Made by a program: the position numbers and the translations under genes. Of a stretch of 64,000 nt of DNA, positions 25,165 through 33,666 are shown piece by piece (the first letter of the stretch is position 1; the number at the start of each line of letters is the position of its first letter). Source of the stretch: Hyphomicrobiales bacterium (lineage in GTDB: Bacteria > Pseudomonadota > Alphaproteobacteria > Rhizobiales > Xanthobacteraceae); contig WHTM01000007.1 of NCBI GenBank assembly GCA_009377755.1, forward strand, positions 1 to 64,000, in the 5' to 3' direction. The notes under the pieces were generated by a model. That model was not told the DNA's origin, ran no database searches, and saw only the letters and a program-made list of their open reading frames with translations.

Positions 25165-25941
25165 TCAGCGAACCTCGGTATTCCGGCCGAGGCTGTCGCT
25201 GATGCGGGCAGCCGCTGCCTTGAGTGGACCGACGAGGCGCGTCTCGGCGTCCTCGACCGTCATCGCGCCCTTGAAATAGCGCGCAGCCAGGATAGCCCGC
25301 GGTTCGTCGCCCAACATGATCGGTACGGCGAGACTCATGGTGCCCCTTTCGGGGGGCTGCGCGTGCGCGACTCCGCGATCCCTGATCTCTCGCAGCAGAC
25401 GGTGAAGCGCCCGGCGATCCTTGGCGATCTCTCGCCACGGAGCCGGCGCCATCTTCACGATCAGGTCCACGGTCGCTTCGAACTGCGCATGCGGAGTGAA
25501 GGCGAGGTAGCAGCGTCCCGCTGCACTTCCTAGCATTGGAATCGTGTGCCCCACGAGGTATCGGTTGCGTACCAGAGACGTGCTGGAGTCGGTCGTTGCT
25601 CGCAACACCATTTCGATGCCACGCGGGGTCGTGAGCATGACCGGCCAGACGATCGACTTACCCAGCCGCCGGATTTCAGGCAGTGCCACGGCGGAAATCC
25701 AGGATTCTTCGTCGAAGCCCGCCGAAAGCTGCCGGACCTTGCCGGTCAGCCAGTATCCGTTGCCTTCGTTGATGCGCCGATCGACCAGCCCCACGCCTTC
25801 TAATGTCTCGAGCATCCGATAGGCTGTGCCGCGCGACAGCTTCGTTCCGATCGCAACTTGGTTGGAATTGGAGCCGTTGTGCTTGTTCAGATACGTCAGG
25901 ATTTCGATCACTCGCGCAATGGCGCGGATAGGCTTGGCCAT
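25165..25941 (-). CDS. IclR family transcriptional regulator
   Basis: 258 residues from ATG 25941 (MAKPIRAIARVIEILTYLNK). The winged helix includes VAIGTKLSRGTAYRMLETLE and DRRINEGNGYWLTGKVRQL. The C-terminal effector domain ends with LAVPIMLGDEPRAILAARYF. The frame stays open upstream to 26256, but that part is not IclR-like. The gene is divergent from a quiC-like dehydratase, and IclR relatives (PcaU, QuiR types) often control shikimate/quinate and protocatechuate genes, so activation or repression of the neighbour is the natural inference. Confidence 0.87.
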   Translation of the reverse strand: MAKPIRAIARVIEILTYLNKHNGSNSNQVAIGTKLSRGTAYRMLETLEGVGLVDRRINEGNGYWLTGKVRQLSAGFDEESWISAVALPEIRRLGKSIVWPVMLTTPRGIEMVLRATTDSSTSLVRNRYLVGHTIPMLGSAAGRCYLAFTPHAQFEATVDLIVKMAPAPWREIAKDRRALHRLLREIRDRGVAHAQPPERGTMSLAVPIMLGDEPRAILAARYFKGAMTVEDAETRLVGPLKAAAARISDSLGRNTEVR

Positions 25942-26297
25942 GGCATCGACCCAATTTTCCTCCGACGCGTTGATCGACTCTTGAGCCTCAATTAGCCCGG
26001 ATACAAGCCAGCGCGCCGCAACACCTCGGTCTGCTTCGCGCGACGAGGACGCCGTGCGCCCGGTCCGCTCCTCAGCTGCCGAGGACCAGAATGTTCCAAA
26101 GTTTGGTGATATGCACGCAAAGGTCGCCGTATCCGCGCGAAATCTTTGTTGCCCGCAGCATATATGTGGAATGAAGGGATGCGGTCTTCGTTGCACCCTG
26201 GCATCTCGGGATGCATCGACATAGTATCGTGATGGCGTGCCAAGAAGGCATGCCACGGAAGCCGATTAGGCATCTGACTTCAAAGCAGAAGTGCGTA

Positions 26298-28181
26298 ATG
26301 CAAACCGCTATTGCAACTGTATCACTCAGCGGTGGATTGGCGGAAAAGCTGGAGGCGATCGCCTCGGCAGGCTTTACCGGAGTTGAGATTTTCGAGAGCG
26401 ATCTCTTGTCCTTTAATGGAACACCGAAGGACGTCGCCCGGATCGTGGCTTCGCTCGGTTTGAGGATCGTGACGTTCCAGCCATTCCGTGATTTCGAGGG
26501 TATGCCGGAGCCGCAGCGCAGTCGTACCTTTGCTCGCGCCGAGCGAAAATTCGACCTGATGGGTGAGCTGGGCTGCGACCTTTTGATGATCTGCAGCAAC
26601 GTTGCCCCCGACTCCCTGGGCGGCGTAGACCGGGCGGCTGCGGATTTTCAAGAGCTTGGTGAGCGCGCACAAAGGCGCGGCATTCGCGTTGGATTCGAGG
26701 CGCTGGCGTGGGGTCGCCACATCAGCGACTACCGCGACGCTTGGGAAGTGGTGCGCCGCGCCGACCATCCTGCCATCGGGCTTACCCTCGATAGCTTTCA
26801 CATCCTGGCACGCAAGACCGACCTGAAAGCCATCCATTCGATTCCGGGTAATAGGATCGTCTTGGTCCAGCTTGCCGACGCTCCGTGGCTCGACATGGAT
26901 GTCATGTCGTGGAGCCGACACTTCCGCTGCTTCCCCGGCCAAGGGGACTTCCCACTGGTCGATTTCATGGATGAGGTTCTGGCTGCCGGCTACGAAGGGC
27001 CGCTCTCGCTCGAAATCTTCAACGACCAGTTCCGCGCCGGCTCCCCGCGCGGCGTCGCGATTGACGGCCAGCGCTCGCTCGTCCACCTCATGGATCAGTC
27101 GCACAGACAATCCGGCACCATCGCCGAGACTACGCCGCAGATGCCTCCGCGCACGCAATGCCTCGGCGTCGAGTTCCTGGAATTCGCTGCTGATGATCGC
27201 TCCGCCGCAGAACTTGCGCGCCTATTCATGGGACTGGGCTTCCGCAAAGTCGGCGACCACAAATCGAAAGCGGTCACGCGCTGGTCGCAAGGATCGATCA
27301 ATCTCGTCCTCAACAGCGACAAGGAAGGTTTCGCGCATTCCCATTATCTTACGCACGGCCCCTCGGTTTGCGCCATTTGTCTGAGAGTGGATAGCGCGAC
27401 AGCGACGCTCAACCGGGCGGAAAAGCTGTGCGACACGCCGTTTCGGCAGGCGGTCGGTCCCGGCGAACTGGAGATTCCGACGGTGCGGGGACTTGGCGGC
27501 AGCCTACTCTATTTCGTCGATCCGACAAGTGAGCTGGGCAGGCTCTGGGACATCGATTTTACCACACCCGTCGTACCGGCAGGAAACGCCGACGCCGGCC
27601 TGACCACGCTCGACCATATCTCGCAATCGATGCACTACGAGGAAATGCTGTCATGGCTGCTCTTCTACAGCTCGCTCTTGGACGTCACCAGGACGCCGCA
27701 GCTCGATGTCGTCGATCCGGGCGGCATCGTACGCAGCCAAGTGATTCAGACCGCTGACGGGGCGTTACGCATCGCTCTCAACGCCTCGCAAAGCCAGCAG
27801 ACCCTTTCCTCGCATTTTCTGTCGCATTACTTTGGTTCCGGTGTGCAGCACATCGCCCTCGCGTGCGGCGACATCGTTTCGACCGTCAAGCAGCTCCGGG
27901 CAAATGGCGTGGAAATGCTGTCGATCCCGGAGAATTACTACGACGACCTGGAGGCTCGGACCGAACTTTCTGCCGAGCGTCTCGATATATTGCGGAGAAA
28001 CGATATCCTCTATGACTGCGACCAGGCGGGAGAATATTTGCAGGCCTATACTCGAACCTTCGAGGATCTATTCTTCTTCGAGATTGTTGAGCGCCGAGGC
28101 TACAAGGGCCTTGGCGCCATAAACGCGCCAATCCGGCTTGCCGCCCAAGCACGGCAATTGAGTCGTGCTACGTTTCTATAG
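26298..28181 (+). CDS. quiC: 3-dehydroshikimate dehydratase / HPPD-like fusion (QuiC type)
   Basis: A 627-residue fusion. Residues 1-280 are a xylose-isomerase-like TIM barrel (LAEKLEAIASAGFTGVEIFE, VGFEALAWGRHISDYRDAWE, LTLDSFH) as in bacterial 3-dehydroshikimate dehydratases, which make protocatechuate. The C-terminal half is a VOC / 4-hydroxyphenylpyruvate-dioxygenase-like part with an intact 2-His-1-Glu set: His near 439 (LDHISQS), His near 518 (VQHIAL) and Glu598 (FFEIVERRGY). Divergent from IclR. No quinate dehydrogenase or protocatechuate dioxygenase is in the window. The ATG at 26298 is preferred because homology begins there. Confidence 0.87.
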   Translation: MQTAIATVSLSGGLAEKLEAIASAGFTGVEIFESDLLSFNGTPKDVARIVASLGLRIVTFQPFRDFEGMPEPQRSRTFARAERKFDLMGELGCDLLMICSNVAPDSLGGVDRAAADFQELGERAQRRGIRVGFEALAWGRHISDYRDAWEVVRRADHPAIGLTLDSFHILARKTDLKAIHSIPGNRIVLVQLADAPWLDMDVMSWSRHFRCFPGQGDFPLVDFMDEVLAAGYEGPLSLEIFNDQFRAGSPRGVAIDGQRSLVHLMDQSHRQSGTIAETTPQMPPRTQCLGVEFLEFAADDRSAAELARLFMGLGFRKVGDHKSKAVTRWSQGSINLVLNSDKEGFAHSHYLTHGPSVCAICLRVDSATATLNRAEKLCDTPFRQAVGPGELEIPTVRGLGGSLLYFVDPTSELGRLWDIDFTTPVVPAGNADAGLTTLDHISQSMHYEEMLSWLLFYSSLLDVTRTPQLDVVDPGGIVRSQVIQTADGALRIALNASQSQQTLSSHFLSHYFGSGVQHIALACGDIVSTVKQLRANGVEMLSIPENYYDDLEARTELSAERLDILRRNDILYDCDQAGEYLQAYTRTFEDLFFFEIVERRGYKGLGAINAPIRLAAQARQLSRATFL

Positions 28182-28220
28182 CTGGTTCGGGGCTGAATGC
28201 GACTTTCTGACTCAGCAAGA

Positions 28221-28299
28221 CTAGGTGTGGTTTGGTTCAGAAGTTCTCTTGTTGGACTCGCGGCAGCAATGAAGAGAGTTTCCGAACCACCACACTAGG
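28221..28299. repeat. palindromic repeat family 1, copy 1
   Basis: A 79-base imperfect inverted repeat. The arms are CTAGGTGTGGTTTGGTTCAG... and ...CCGAACCACCACACTAG. An inverted, closely matching copy is at 57841-57914 and overlaps the end of thrC, so this is a dispersed element, not a local terminator. Confidence 0.8.
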
Positions 28300-28304
28300 C
28301 CATC

Positions 28305-28418
28305 ATGGCGGAGTCGGAATCTTCGCGCTGGCTGATCATGTCTGGTGGCAGCGTTGCGCTGGCGTGCGCCATCCTGTTCGGAGCGTCCACTTGGAACGCT
28401 CAGGCGCGCGCCGATTGA
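28305..28418 (+). CDS. short signal-peptide-like ORF (37 aa)
   Basis: ATG 28305 opens a 37-codon frame ending in a signal-peptide-like stretch (SGGSVALACAILFGASTWNA, then QARAD and stop). It looks like the leader of an exported protein whose mature part is gone, or a small membrane peptide. It starts just after the palindromic repeat and no good ribosome site is visible. The rest of 28182-28470 shows no other gene. Confidence 0.3.
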   Translation: MAESESSRWLIMSGGSVALACAILFGASTWNAQARAD

Positions 28419-28470
28419 AGGGCTCGGCGAATTGGATCAGCAATTGCCGTAGCTGGCCAGGGAACGCGGT

Positions 28471-29874
28471 TCAGCGCTGCGGTTTCGCCATCGACTCCAC
28501 GAGCGGCGTGGCGTCACCAACCTCGTCGATCGCCCACAAGCGCTGTGCCAGTTCCCTGGCGCGCGCGTCGCCGAGCATGGGGGCGACCAGGCCGTGGAAT
28601 TTGTCGGTCAGCGCCTTGTCGCCGAATGGCACCAGGCGCGAGCCGAGCGCCTCGTCGGCCTGGCGGGTGAATTTTCCCCGTGCCGTCGTCACCGTCACGC
28701 GGGCCGGGCGCAGGCGCGGATAGAGGCTGTCGATCTCCGGCGGCGCCGTCACGCGCAGCCGCCCCGCCAACTCGGCGAACACCGGGTCACGCCGCGTCGC
28801 CTCGTCGAAATGCTCGAACCGGATCGCGCGATAGCGCAGCGCGAGCGACATGAGATACGGGAAGCTCAGCTGCGCACTGGCGTAGTCGTCCCAGCCGGTG
28901 TCGGCGTGCTCGGCAGCGATGCGGTAGGTCTCCGCCTCGACGAGCTTCACCTCGTCGGTGGCGATCTTCTCGTCGGCGAGCAACCCGATCAGCGCCTCGA
29001 CCGCCGGCTGGATATGGCGGCAGCAGGGGTTAGGCTTGATGTAGCAGTCAGTCATGCCGAACGGCACGTCCGGCGGAAGCTGGATCGGGCGCGCCTTGCC
29101 GCCGCGGCCGAAGGCGAAGGCCTGCATGAAGCCGTCGCGCGCCTCGATCACGCCGGGCGGGCCCTCGACGCCCTGCTCGGCGAGTAGCGCGGCCTGCATC
29201 CCCTCGCGCGCTGCATGGCCGGCGTGCAGGCGCTTGATGTCGCCGCCGCCGCTGACGAAGGCGAACAGGCCGGCAGCGCTCGACGCCGCGATGCCGAACG
29301 CATTGGCGAGGGCCGGCGGCGGCAGGCCGCGCAGCTTGCCGGTCGTGACCGCGGCGCCGAACACCGACACCGCGCCGGTCGGATGGAAGCCGCGCTGGCG
29401 CAGGTCCGGATGGCAGGCGCGGCCGATTGCCGTCACGATTTCGTAGCCTGCAACGACCGCCTCGATGAGCGCCTTACCGCTCACACTCCTTGCATGGCCG
29501 ATGGAGAGCACCGACGGCACCACGGTGCAGCCGGGATGCACCGAGCCCTTGGTGTAGCCGTCGTCGAGCTCGACGCCGTGCGCCGCGGTACCGCCGAGGA
29601 AGGCGGCGTCGAGCAGGTCGGCGCGCCGCGCCCGGCCCGGCACCGGCACGCGACCTGCGGGCCGGATCGCCGCGAGCATCGCCTCGGCGCGCGTCGCGAC
29701 ATCGCCGCCGGCGCCCGCGATCATCACGCCGACGGTGTCGAGCAGGTGCCGCCGCGCATAGTGGCGCACATCGTCGGTGAGCGCGTCGTAGCGAAGCGCA
29801 TCGGCGAAGCCGACCAACGCCTCGGTCGCACCGGCGGCGGGATGCAGCGTGTACAGGGTCTCGGCATGCGACAT
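28471..29874 (-). CDS. MmgE/PrpD family protein
   Basis: 467 residues from ATG 29874 (MSHAETLYTLHPAAGATEAL). It has the MmgE/PrpD all-helical domain followed by the second alpha/beta domain. Family motifs include YARRHLLDTVGVMIAGAGGD, GGTAAHGVELDDGY, HPGCTVVPSVLSIG and YIKPNPCCRHIQPAVEAL. Members are 2-methylcitrate dehydratase or cis-aconitate decarboxylase relatives, but many act on other carboxylic acids. It converges with the quiC-like gene. No methylcitrate synthase or lyase is nearby, so a propionate role is not supported. Confidence 0.88.
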   Translation of the reverse strand: MSHAETLYTLHPAAGATEALVGFADALRYDALTDDVRHYARRHLLDTVGVMIAGAGGDVATRAEAMLAAIRPAGRVPVPGRARRADLLDAAFLGGTAAHGVELDDGYTKGSVHPGCTVVPSVLSIGHARSVSGKALIEAVVAGYEIVTAIGRACHPDLRQRGFHPTGAVSVFGAAVTTGKLRGLPPPALANAFGIAASSAAGLFAFVSGGGDIKRLHAGHAAREGMQAALLAEQGVEGPPGVIEARDGFMQAFAFGRGGKARPIQLPPDVPFGMTDCYIKPNPCCRHIQPAVEALIGLLADEKIATDEVKLVEAETYRIAAEHADTGWDDYASAQLSFPYLMSLALRYRAIRFEHFDEATRRDPVFAELAGRLRVTAPPEIDSLYPRLRPARVTVTTARGKFTRQADEALGSRLVPFGDKALTDKFHGLVAPMLGDARARELAQRLWAIDEVGDATPLVESMAKPQR

Positions 29875-29919
29875 GGGAGCCTCTCGGAACTTGTAGCCCA
29901 AATCACAGACTCAACGGCT

Positions 29920-30048
29920 GTCATCCCGGGCGACCGAGCGAAGCGGGGAAGACCCGGGACTCATGATGCGTCATTTGAGTCGCAGCCCGCAATGGGCGCG
30001 CCGGGTACATGGTCCGGACCTCGCGGTTCGCGCTCGGCCGGGATGATG
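29920..30048. repeat. palindromic repeat family 2, copy 1
   Basis: Two facing units of CCCGGGCGACCGAGCGAAGC-type sequence around 29930 and CGCTCGGCCGGGATGATGG near 30030-30048, with GGGTACATGG between. Matching pieces recur at 55174-55260. This resembles the widespread CCCGG...CCGGG intergenic units of Bradyrhizobium relatives. Confidence 0.55.
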
Positions 30049-30125
30049 GGGTGGACGGTCCCCGACGGCATCGCTGTGCCAAGATTGGCCGGTGATGATT
30101 CGGACCAACAGAGGAGCCGTCCACG

Positions 30126-30270
30126 ATGGAGACTATCATGATCGGTTGGATCTTGCGAAGAACGTTTTCCAGGTTCACGGCATTGATGCGGTGCGTCGGC
30201 AGTTGCGGCGCGGGCAAATGGAGCGGTTCTTCGCCGGGCTTCCGCCGCGTGTGGTGGGGATGGAAATCCG
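30126..30270 (+). pseudogene. IS110-family transposase, N-terminal remnant with frameshift
   Basis: ATG 30126 encodes METIMIG, then after a one-base frameshift the sequence reads LDLAKNVFQVHGIDA, VRRQLRRGQMERFFAGLPPR and VVGME. This is the start of the DEDD catalytic domain of IS110 transposases (first Asp in G-LDLAK). The transposase would be about 340 residues; here it ends after some 48, so only a stump of the left end remains. It sits between MmgE/PrpD and the aromatic hydroxylase and may mark a junction between two acquired segments. Confidence 0.8.
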
Positions 30271-30414
30271 CGAGTTCCCTCAGGGCCAGCGGTCAGCGAC
30301 CGCGCAGACAGGCGGATAGATGACGCTCCAGACCGGGCAGCCGAACGCTCAAAAAAGCCCTTGCCGACAAGGGCCCGTCCATACATGCAACCGCATAGAC
30401 ACTTCGGGCGCCCA

Positions 30415-32034
30415 ATGCACACTCCTGTCCTGATCGTCGGCGCCGGTCCCGTCGGCCTGGCGCTGGCCGGCGATCTCGGCTGGCGCGGCATCGCCTGCAC
30501 GCTGATCGAGAAGGGCGATGGCGCGATCGAGCAGCCGAAGATGGACCTCGTCGGCATTCGCACGATGGAGTTCTGCCGCCGCTGGGGCATTGCCGATTGG
30601 GTGCGCGACGCGCCCTATCCCGGCGACTATCCGCAGGACTACGTCTTTCTCACCGCGCTGAACGGCTACGAGCTTGGCCGCGAACCGTTTCCCGGACGTG
30701 CCTATGAAGCCTGCCCGCCAGAAAGCCCGCAGAAGCGCGAGCGCGTGCCGCAGGACATGTTCGATCCGATCCTGAAGCGGTTCGCGCAGTCGTTTCCGCA
30801 TGTCACACTGCGTTACCATTGCGAGCTGACCGGATACGACGAGCGCCCCGACGGTGTGCATGCCACGGTGCGCGATCCGCACACCGACGAGGCCGACACG
30901 ATCACGGCGGACTATCTAGTCGGCACCGACGGCGGCGGAAGCACCGTGCGCGAGATTGCCGGCATCTGCATGCGCGGCGATCCGGCGCTGACCTACACCA
31001 CCAACGTCATCTTCCGCTGTCCCGATTTCCCCACATTGCATGACAAGGGCAGGAGCTACCGCTTCATCTTCATTGGCCCGGAAGGAACCTGGCTCACCAT
31101 CGTGGCGGTCAACGGCGCCGACCGCTTCCGCATGTCGATCGTCGGCACGCCGGACAAGCGCGACCACAGCGAGCAGGACATCCACCAGGCGCTGCGTCGC
31201 GCCATGGGGCGCGACTTCGACTACGAGGTCCTGTCGGTGATGCGCTGGGTGCGGCGCGAGCTGGTCGCGGACGCGTTCGGCACGAACCGTATGTTCATCG
31301 CCGGCGACGCCGCGCATCTGATGTCGCCGACCGGCGCGCTCGGCATGAACAGCGGCGTCCAGGACGCGGTCGATCTCGGCTGGAAGCTCGAAGCCATGCT
31401 GCGGGGTTGGGGCGGGCCGGGGCTGCCGCGCTCATACGAAATCGAGCGGCGGCCGGTCGCGATCCGCAATGTCACCCAGTCGAGCGTCAACCTGCAGCGC
31501 ATGCTGTCGACCCGATGCGAACGTCCGCCGCCCCCGGAACTGTTCCAGGATGGGCCGGCGGCGGACGCGGTGCGGAAGGACTACGGCGACTGGTTCACCG
31601 CCACCATGCGCGACGAATGGTTCATGAACGGCTTCCACCTCGGCTATCGCTACGACGGTTCGCCGATCATCCAGCCGGACAGCACAGTGGCGCCGCCGTA
31701 CGCGACCTCGACCTACACACAGACGGCGCGCCCCGGTTCGCGCGCTCCGCATGTCTGGCTCGCCGATGGGCGCTCCACGCTCGATCTCTACGGCCGTGGA
31801 TTCGTGCTGCTGCGGCTCGGGGCGGATGCGCCGAGCGGGGAGGGCATCGTGGCGGCCGCAAGGTCACGGGGTGTGCCGCTGACCGTCGTTTTCTTCGATG
31901 AATCTGCCGTGATCGATGCTTATCAGCGGCGGTTGGTGCTGGTGCGGTCGGACGGACATGTCGCCTGGCGCGGCGACGCCGAACGCGCAAATGCTGGGGC
32001 CCTGATCGATGTGGTGCGGGGCGCCTTGCGATAG
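30415..32034 (+). CDS. FAD-dependent aromatic hydroxylase (MhpA-like)
   Basis: 539 residues from ATG 30415 (MHTPVLIVGAGPVGLALAGD). Group A flavoprotein monooxygenase motifs are complete: GxGxxG at the start, GTDGGGSTVRE, and FIAGDAAHLMSPTGALGMNS. The C-terminal thioredoxin-like domain (LYGRGFVLLRLGADAP) is that of MhpA and PHBH-like phenol hydroxylases. The likely reaction is NAD(P)H-dependent ring hydroxylation of a phenolic acid such as a 3-hydroxyphenylpropionate type. Beta-oxidation genes follow, so side-chain shortening probably belongs to the same pathway. Confidence 0.85.
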   Translation: MHTPVLIVGAGPVGLALAGDLGWRGIACTLIEKGDGAIEQPKMDLVGIRTMEFCRRWGIADWVRDAPYPGDYPQDYVFLTALNGYELGREPFPGRAYEACPPESPQKRERVPQDMFDPILKRFAQSFPHVTLRYHCELTGYDERPDGVHATVRDPHTDEADTITADYLVGTDGGGSTVREIAGICMRGDPALTYTTNVIFRCPDFPTLHDKGRSYRFIFIGPEGTWLTIVAVNGADRFRMSIVGTPDKRDHSEQDIHQALRRAMGRDFDYEVLSVMRWVRRELVADAFGTNRMFIAGDAAHLMSPTGALGMNSGVQDAVDLGWKLEAMLRGWGGPGLPRSYEIERRPVAIRNVTQSSVNLQRMLSTRCERPPPPELFQDGPAADAVRKDYGDWFTATMRDEWFMNGFHLGYRYDGSPIIQPDSTVAPPYATSTYTQTARPGSRAPHVWLADGRSTLDLYGRGFVLLRLGADAPSGEGIVAAARSRGVPLTVVFFDESAVIDAYQRRLVLVRSDGHVAWRGDAERANAGALIDVVRGALR

Positions 32035-32272
32035 CACCTCGCTCAAAAAGATCGCGCGTGCGCAAGGACGACGTGGGATGCCGATATGCCGTTTGGCGTC
32101 TGCAACTGCGGTTCCGAGCGTCGCTGCTGTCGAGCATCGGACCGTTGCGCGCCGGCGTCGTATCTGCGGTGATCGGCGTGATGGTCGCCAACGCGCAGTC
32201 TGCCGGCCGCGTCGCTCATTCCAATTCTTCAACAGCATCTGGGCGAGCCTCCTGAAAATGCATGGCAGTTTC

Positions 32273-32301
32273 CCACCCCGACGGCTCTGTCTTCGGGGTG
32301 G
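32273..32301. terminator. hairpin downstream of the hydroxylase
   Basis: Perfect 9-base-pair stem CCACCCCGA / TCGGGGTGG with an 11-base loop, about 240 bases after the hydroxylase stop. It may separate the hydroxylase transcript from the acyl-CoA dehydrogenase operon. There is no clear T-run. The rest of 32035-32410 holds no recognised gene. Confidence 0.4.
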
Positions 32302-32359
32302 CTGTCGCAATGTCATGGGGAGCGCGCCGATAGCTGGTCACATCCTTGCGAGCAAATGG

Positions 32360-32381
32360 CTCGCCGATTTTATTCGGCGAG
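32360..32381. promoter_or_regulatory. dyad upstream of the acyl-CoA dehydrogenase operon
   Basis: CTCGCCGA-TTTTAT-TCGGCGAG is a perfect 8-base dyad 30 bases before the ATG at 32411. The position fits an operator or a leader hairpin that could affect initiation. No regulator gene is adjacent, so its partner is unknown. Confidence 0.4.
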
Positions 32382-32410
32382 AGTATCCTGCCGGCAGGCC
32401 AGGATTCGCC

Positions 32411-33568
32411 ATGACAGCCGTTGACCTTCCCCGCCCCGATTGGATGACTGAAGATGTCGTGCTGCTCGAAGAGCAGGCACGGCGTTTCATCGCCTCCGAA
32501 TTCGTCCCTCACCTCCAACGATGGAACGAGGAGGGCATCTACGATCGCGAGGTGTGGACCAAGGCCGGTGCCGCCGGTTTGTTGTGCGCTTCGATGCCGG
32601 AGGAATACGGCGGGGCAGGGGGCACGTTCGCCCACGAAGCGGTGATCAATCGCGAAATCAGCCTCGCCGGCTTCGACTCGTTCGGCGCGCCGCTGCATTC
32701 CGGCATCGTCGCCCCCTATATCCTGCACTACGGCACCGAGGAGCAGAAGCGGCGCTGGCTGCCGAAGCTCGCCACCGGCGAACTGGTCGGCGCCATCGCC
32801 ATGACCGAGCCGGGTACCGGCTCCGACCTGCAGGCGGTGAAGACTACCGCGAAAAAATCCGGCAACGGCTACGTGCTCAACGGATCCAAGACCTTCATCA
32901 CCAACGGCCAGCACGCCAACCTGGTGATGGTCGTCGCCAAGACCGATCCGGCGGCGGGCGCTAAGGGCACGTCGCTGATGGTGGTCGAGACCGACGATGC
33001 GCCGGGCTTCCGCCGCGGGCGGAAGCTCAAGAAGCTCGGCCTCGACGCCGCCGACACCTCGGAGCTGTTTTTCGAGGACGTGCGGCTGCCCGCCGAAGCC
33101 TTGCTCGGCGCCGAGGAAGGGCAGGGCTTCGCGCAGCTGATGAATGAACTGCCGCAGGAACGGCTGATCGTCGCCATCCACGCCGTGGCGATGATCGAGC
33201 GGGCGTTGGAACTGACCATCGAATACGTCAAGCAGCGCAAGGCGTTCGGCAAAGCGATCATCGAGTTCCAGAACACCCAGTTCGTGCTCGCGGAGTGCAA
33301 GACCGAGGCGACCGTGGCCCGCGTGTTCCTCGATAACTGCATCACGCGCCATGTCGCGGGCGAACTCGACACCGTCACCGCCTCCATGGCCAAGTACTGG
33401 CTCACCGACCTCCAGGGAAAAATTATCGACCGGTGCCTGCAACTGTTCGGCGGCTATGGCTATATGGATGAGTACCCGATCTCGCGCATGTATCGGGACG
33501 CGCGGGTCCTGCGCATATACGCCGGCACCAATGAGATCATGAAGCTGTTGATCGCGCGGAGTTTGTAG
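32411..33568 (+). CDS. acyl-CoA dehydrogenase
   Basis: A 385-residue FAD enzyme of the acyl-CoA dehydrogenase family: [60 protein letters not shown]. The usual Glu of medium-chain enzymes is Ala here (YAGTNEIM), while a Glu is present in ELPQERL, the position used by long-chain and isovaleryl-CoA dehydrogenases. It therefore has the LCAD/IVD-type catalytic base. It catalyses the first step of beta-oxidation, alongside thiolase and a FadJ-type fusion downstream. The start at 32411 fits the family; the open frame further upstream is not homologous. Confidence 0.9.
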   Translation: MTAVDLPRPDWMTEDVVLLEEQARRFIASEFVPHLQRWNEEGIYDREVWTKAGAAGLLCASMPEEYGGAGGTFAHEAVINREISLAGFDSFGAPLHSGIVAPYILHYGTEEQKRRWLPKLATGELVGAIAMTEPGTGSDLQAVKTTAKKSGNGYVLNGSKTFITNGQHANLVMVVAKTDPAAGAKGTSLMVVETDDAPGFRRGRKLKKLGLDAADTSELFFEDVRLPAEALLGAEEGQGFAQLMNELPQERLIVAIHAVAMIERALELTIEYVKQRKAFGKAIIEFQNTQFVLAECKTEATVARVFLDNCITRHVAGELDTVTASMAKYWLTDLQGKIIDRCLQLFGGYGYMDEYPISRMYRDARVLRIYAGTNEIMKLLIARSL

Positions 33569-33569
33569 T

Positions 33570-33648
33570 CGCTGTCGTCCCCGCGAAAGCGGGGACCTAT
33601 ACTCCGCAGCGGTGGTTGTGGATCCCCGCCTTCGCGGGGACGACAGCG
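33570..33648. repeat. palindromic repeat family 3
   Basis: A 79-base palindromic unit: CGCTGTCGTCCCCGCGAAAG at the left and CTTCGCGGGGACGACAGCG at the right, nearly perfect complements with an internal second GGGGAC/GTCCCC pair. It lies between acyl-CoA dehydrogenase and thiolase inside the operon and may form a strong stem in the mRNA. Confidence 0.75.
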
Positions 33649-33666
33649 GATGGTTAGGAGAGAATA

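Noticed and set aside
28594-29187. Long rightward open frame inside the MmgE/PrpD region
   Set aside because: Arg/Ala-rich shadow opposite a well-conserved protein; no domain and no ribosome site.
28471-29874. Methylcitrate dehydratase prpD of a propionate operon
   Set aside because: No prpB or prpC nearby; the MmgE/PrpD family is broad, so only the family name is given.
32216-33442. 408-codon leftward frame opposite acyl-CoA dehydrogenase
   Set aside because: Antisense shadow caused by high GC; the plus-strand protein has all family motifs.
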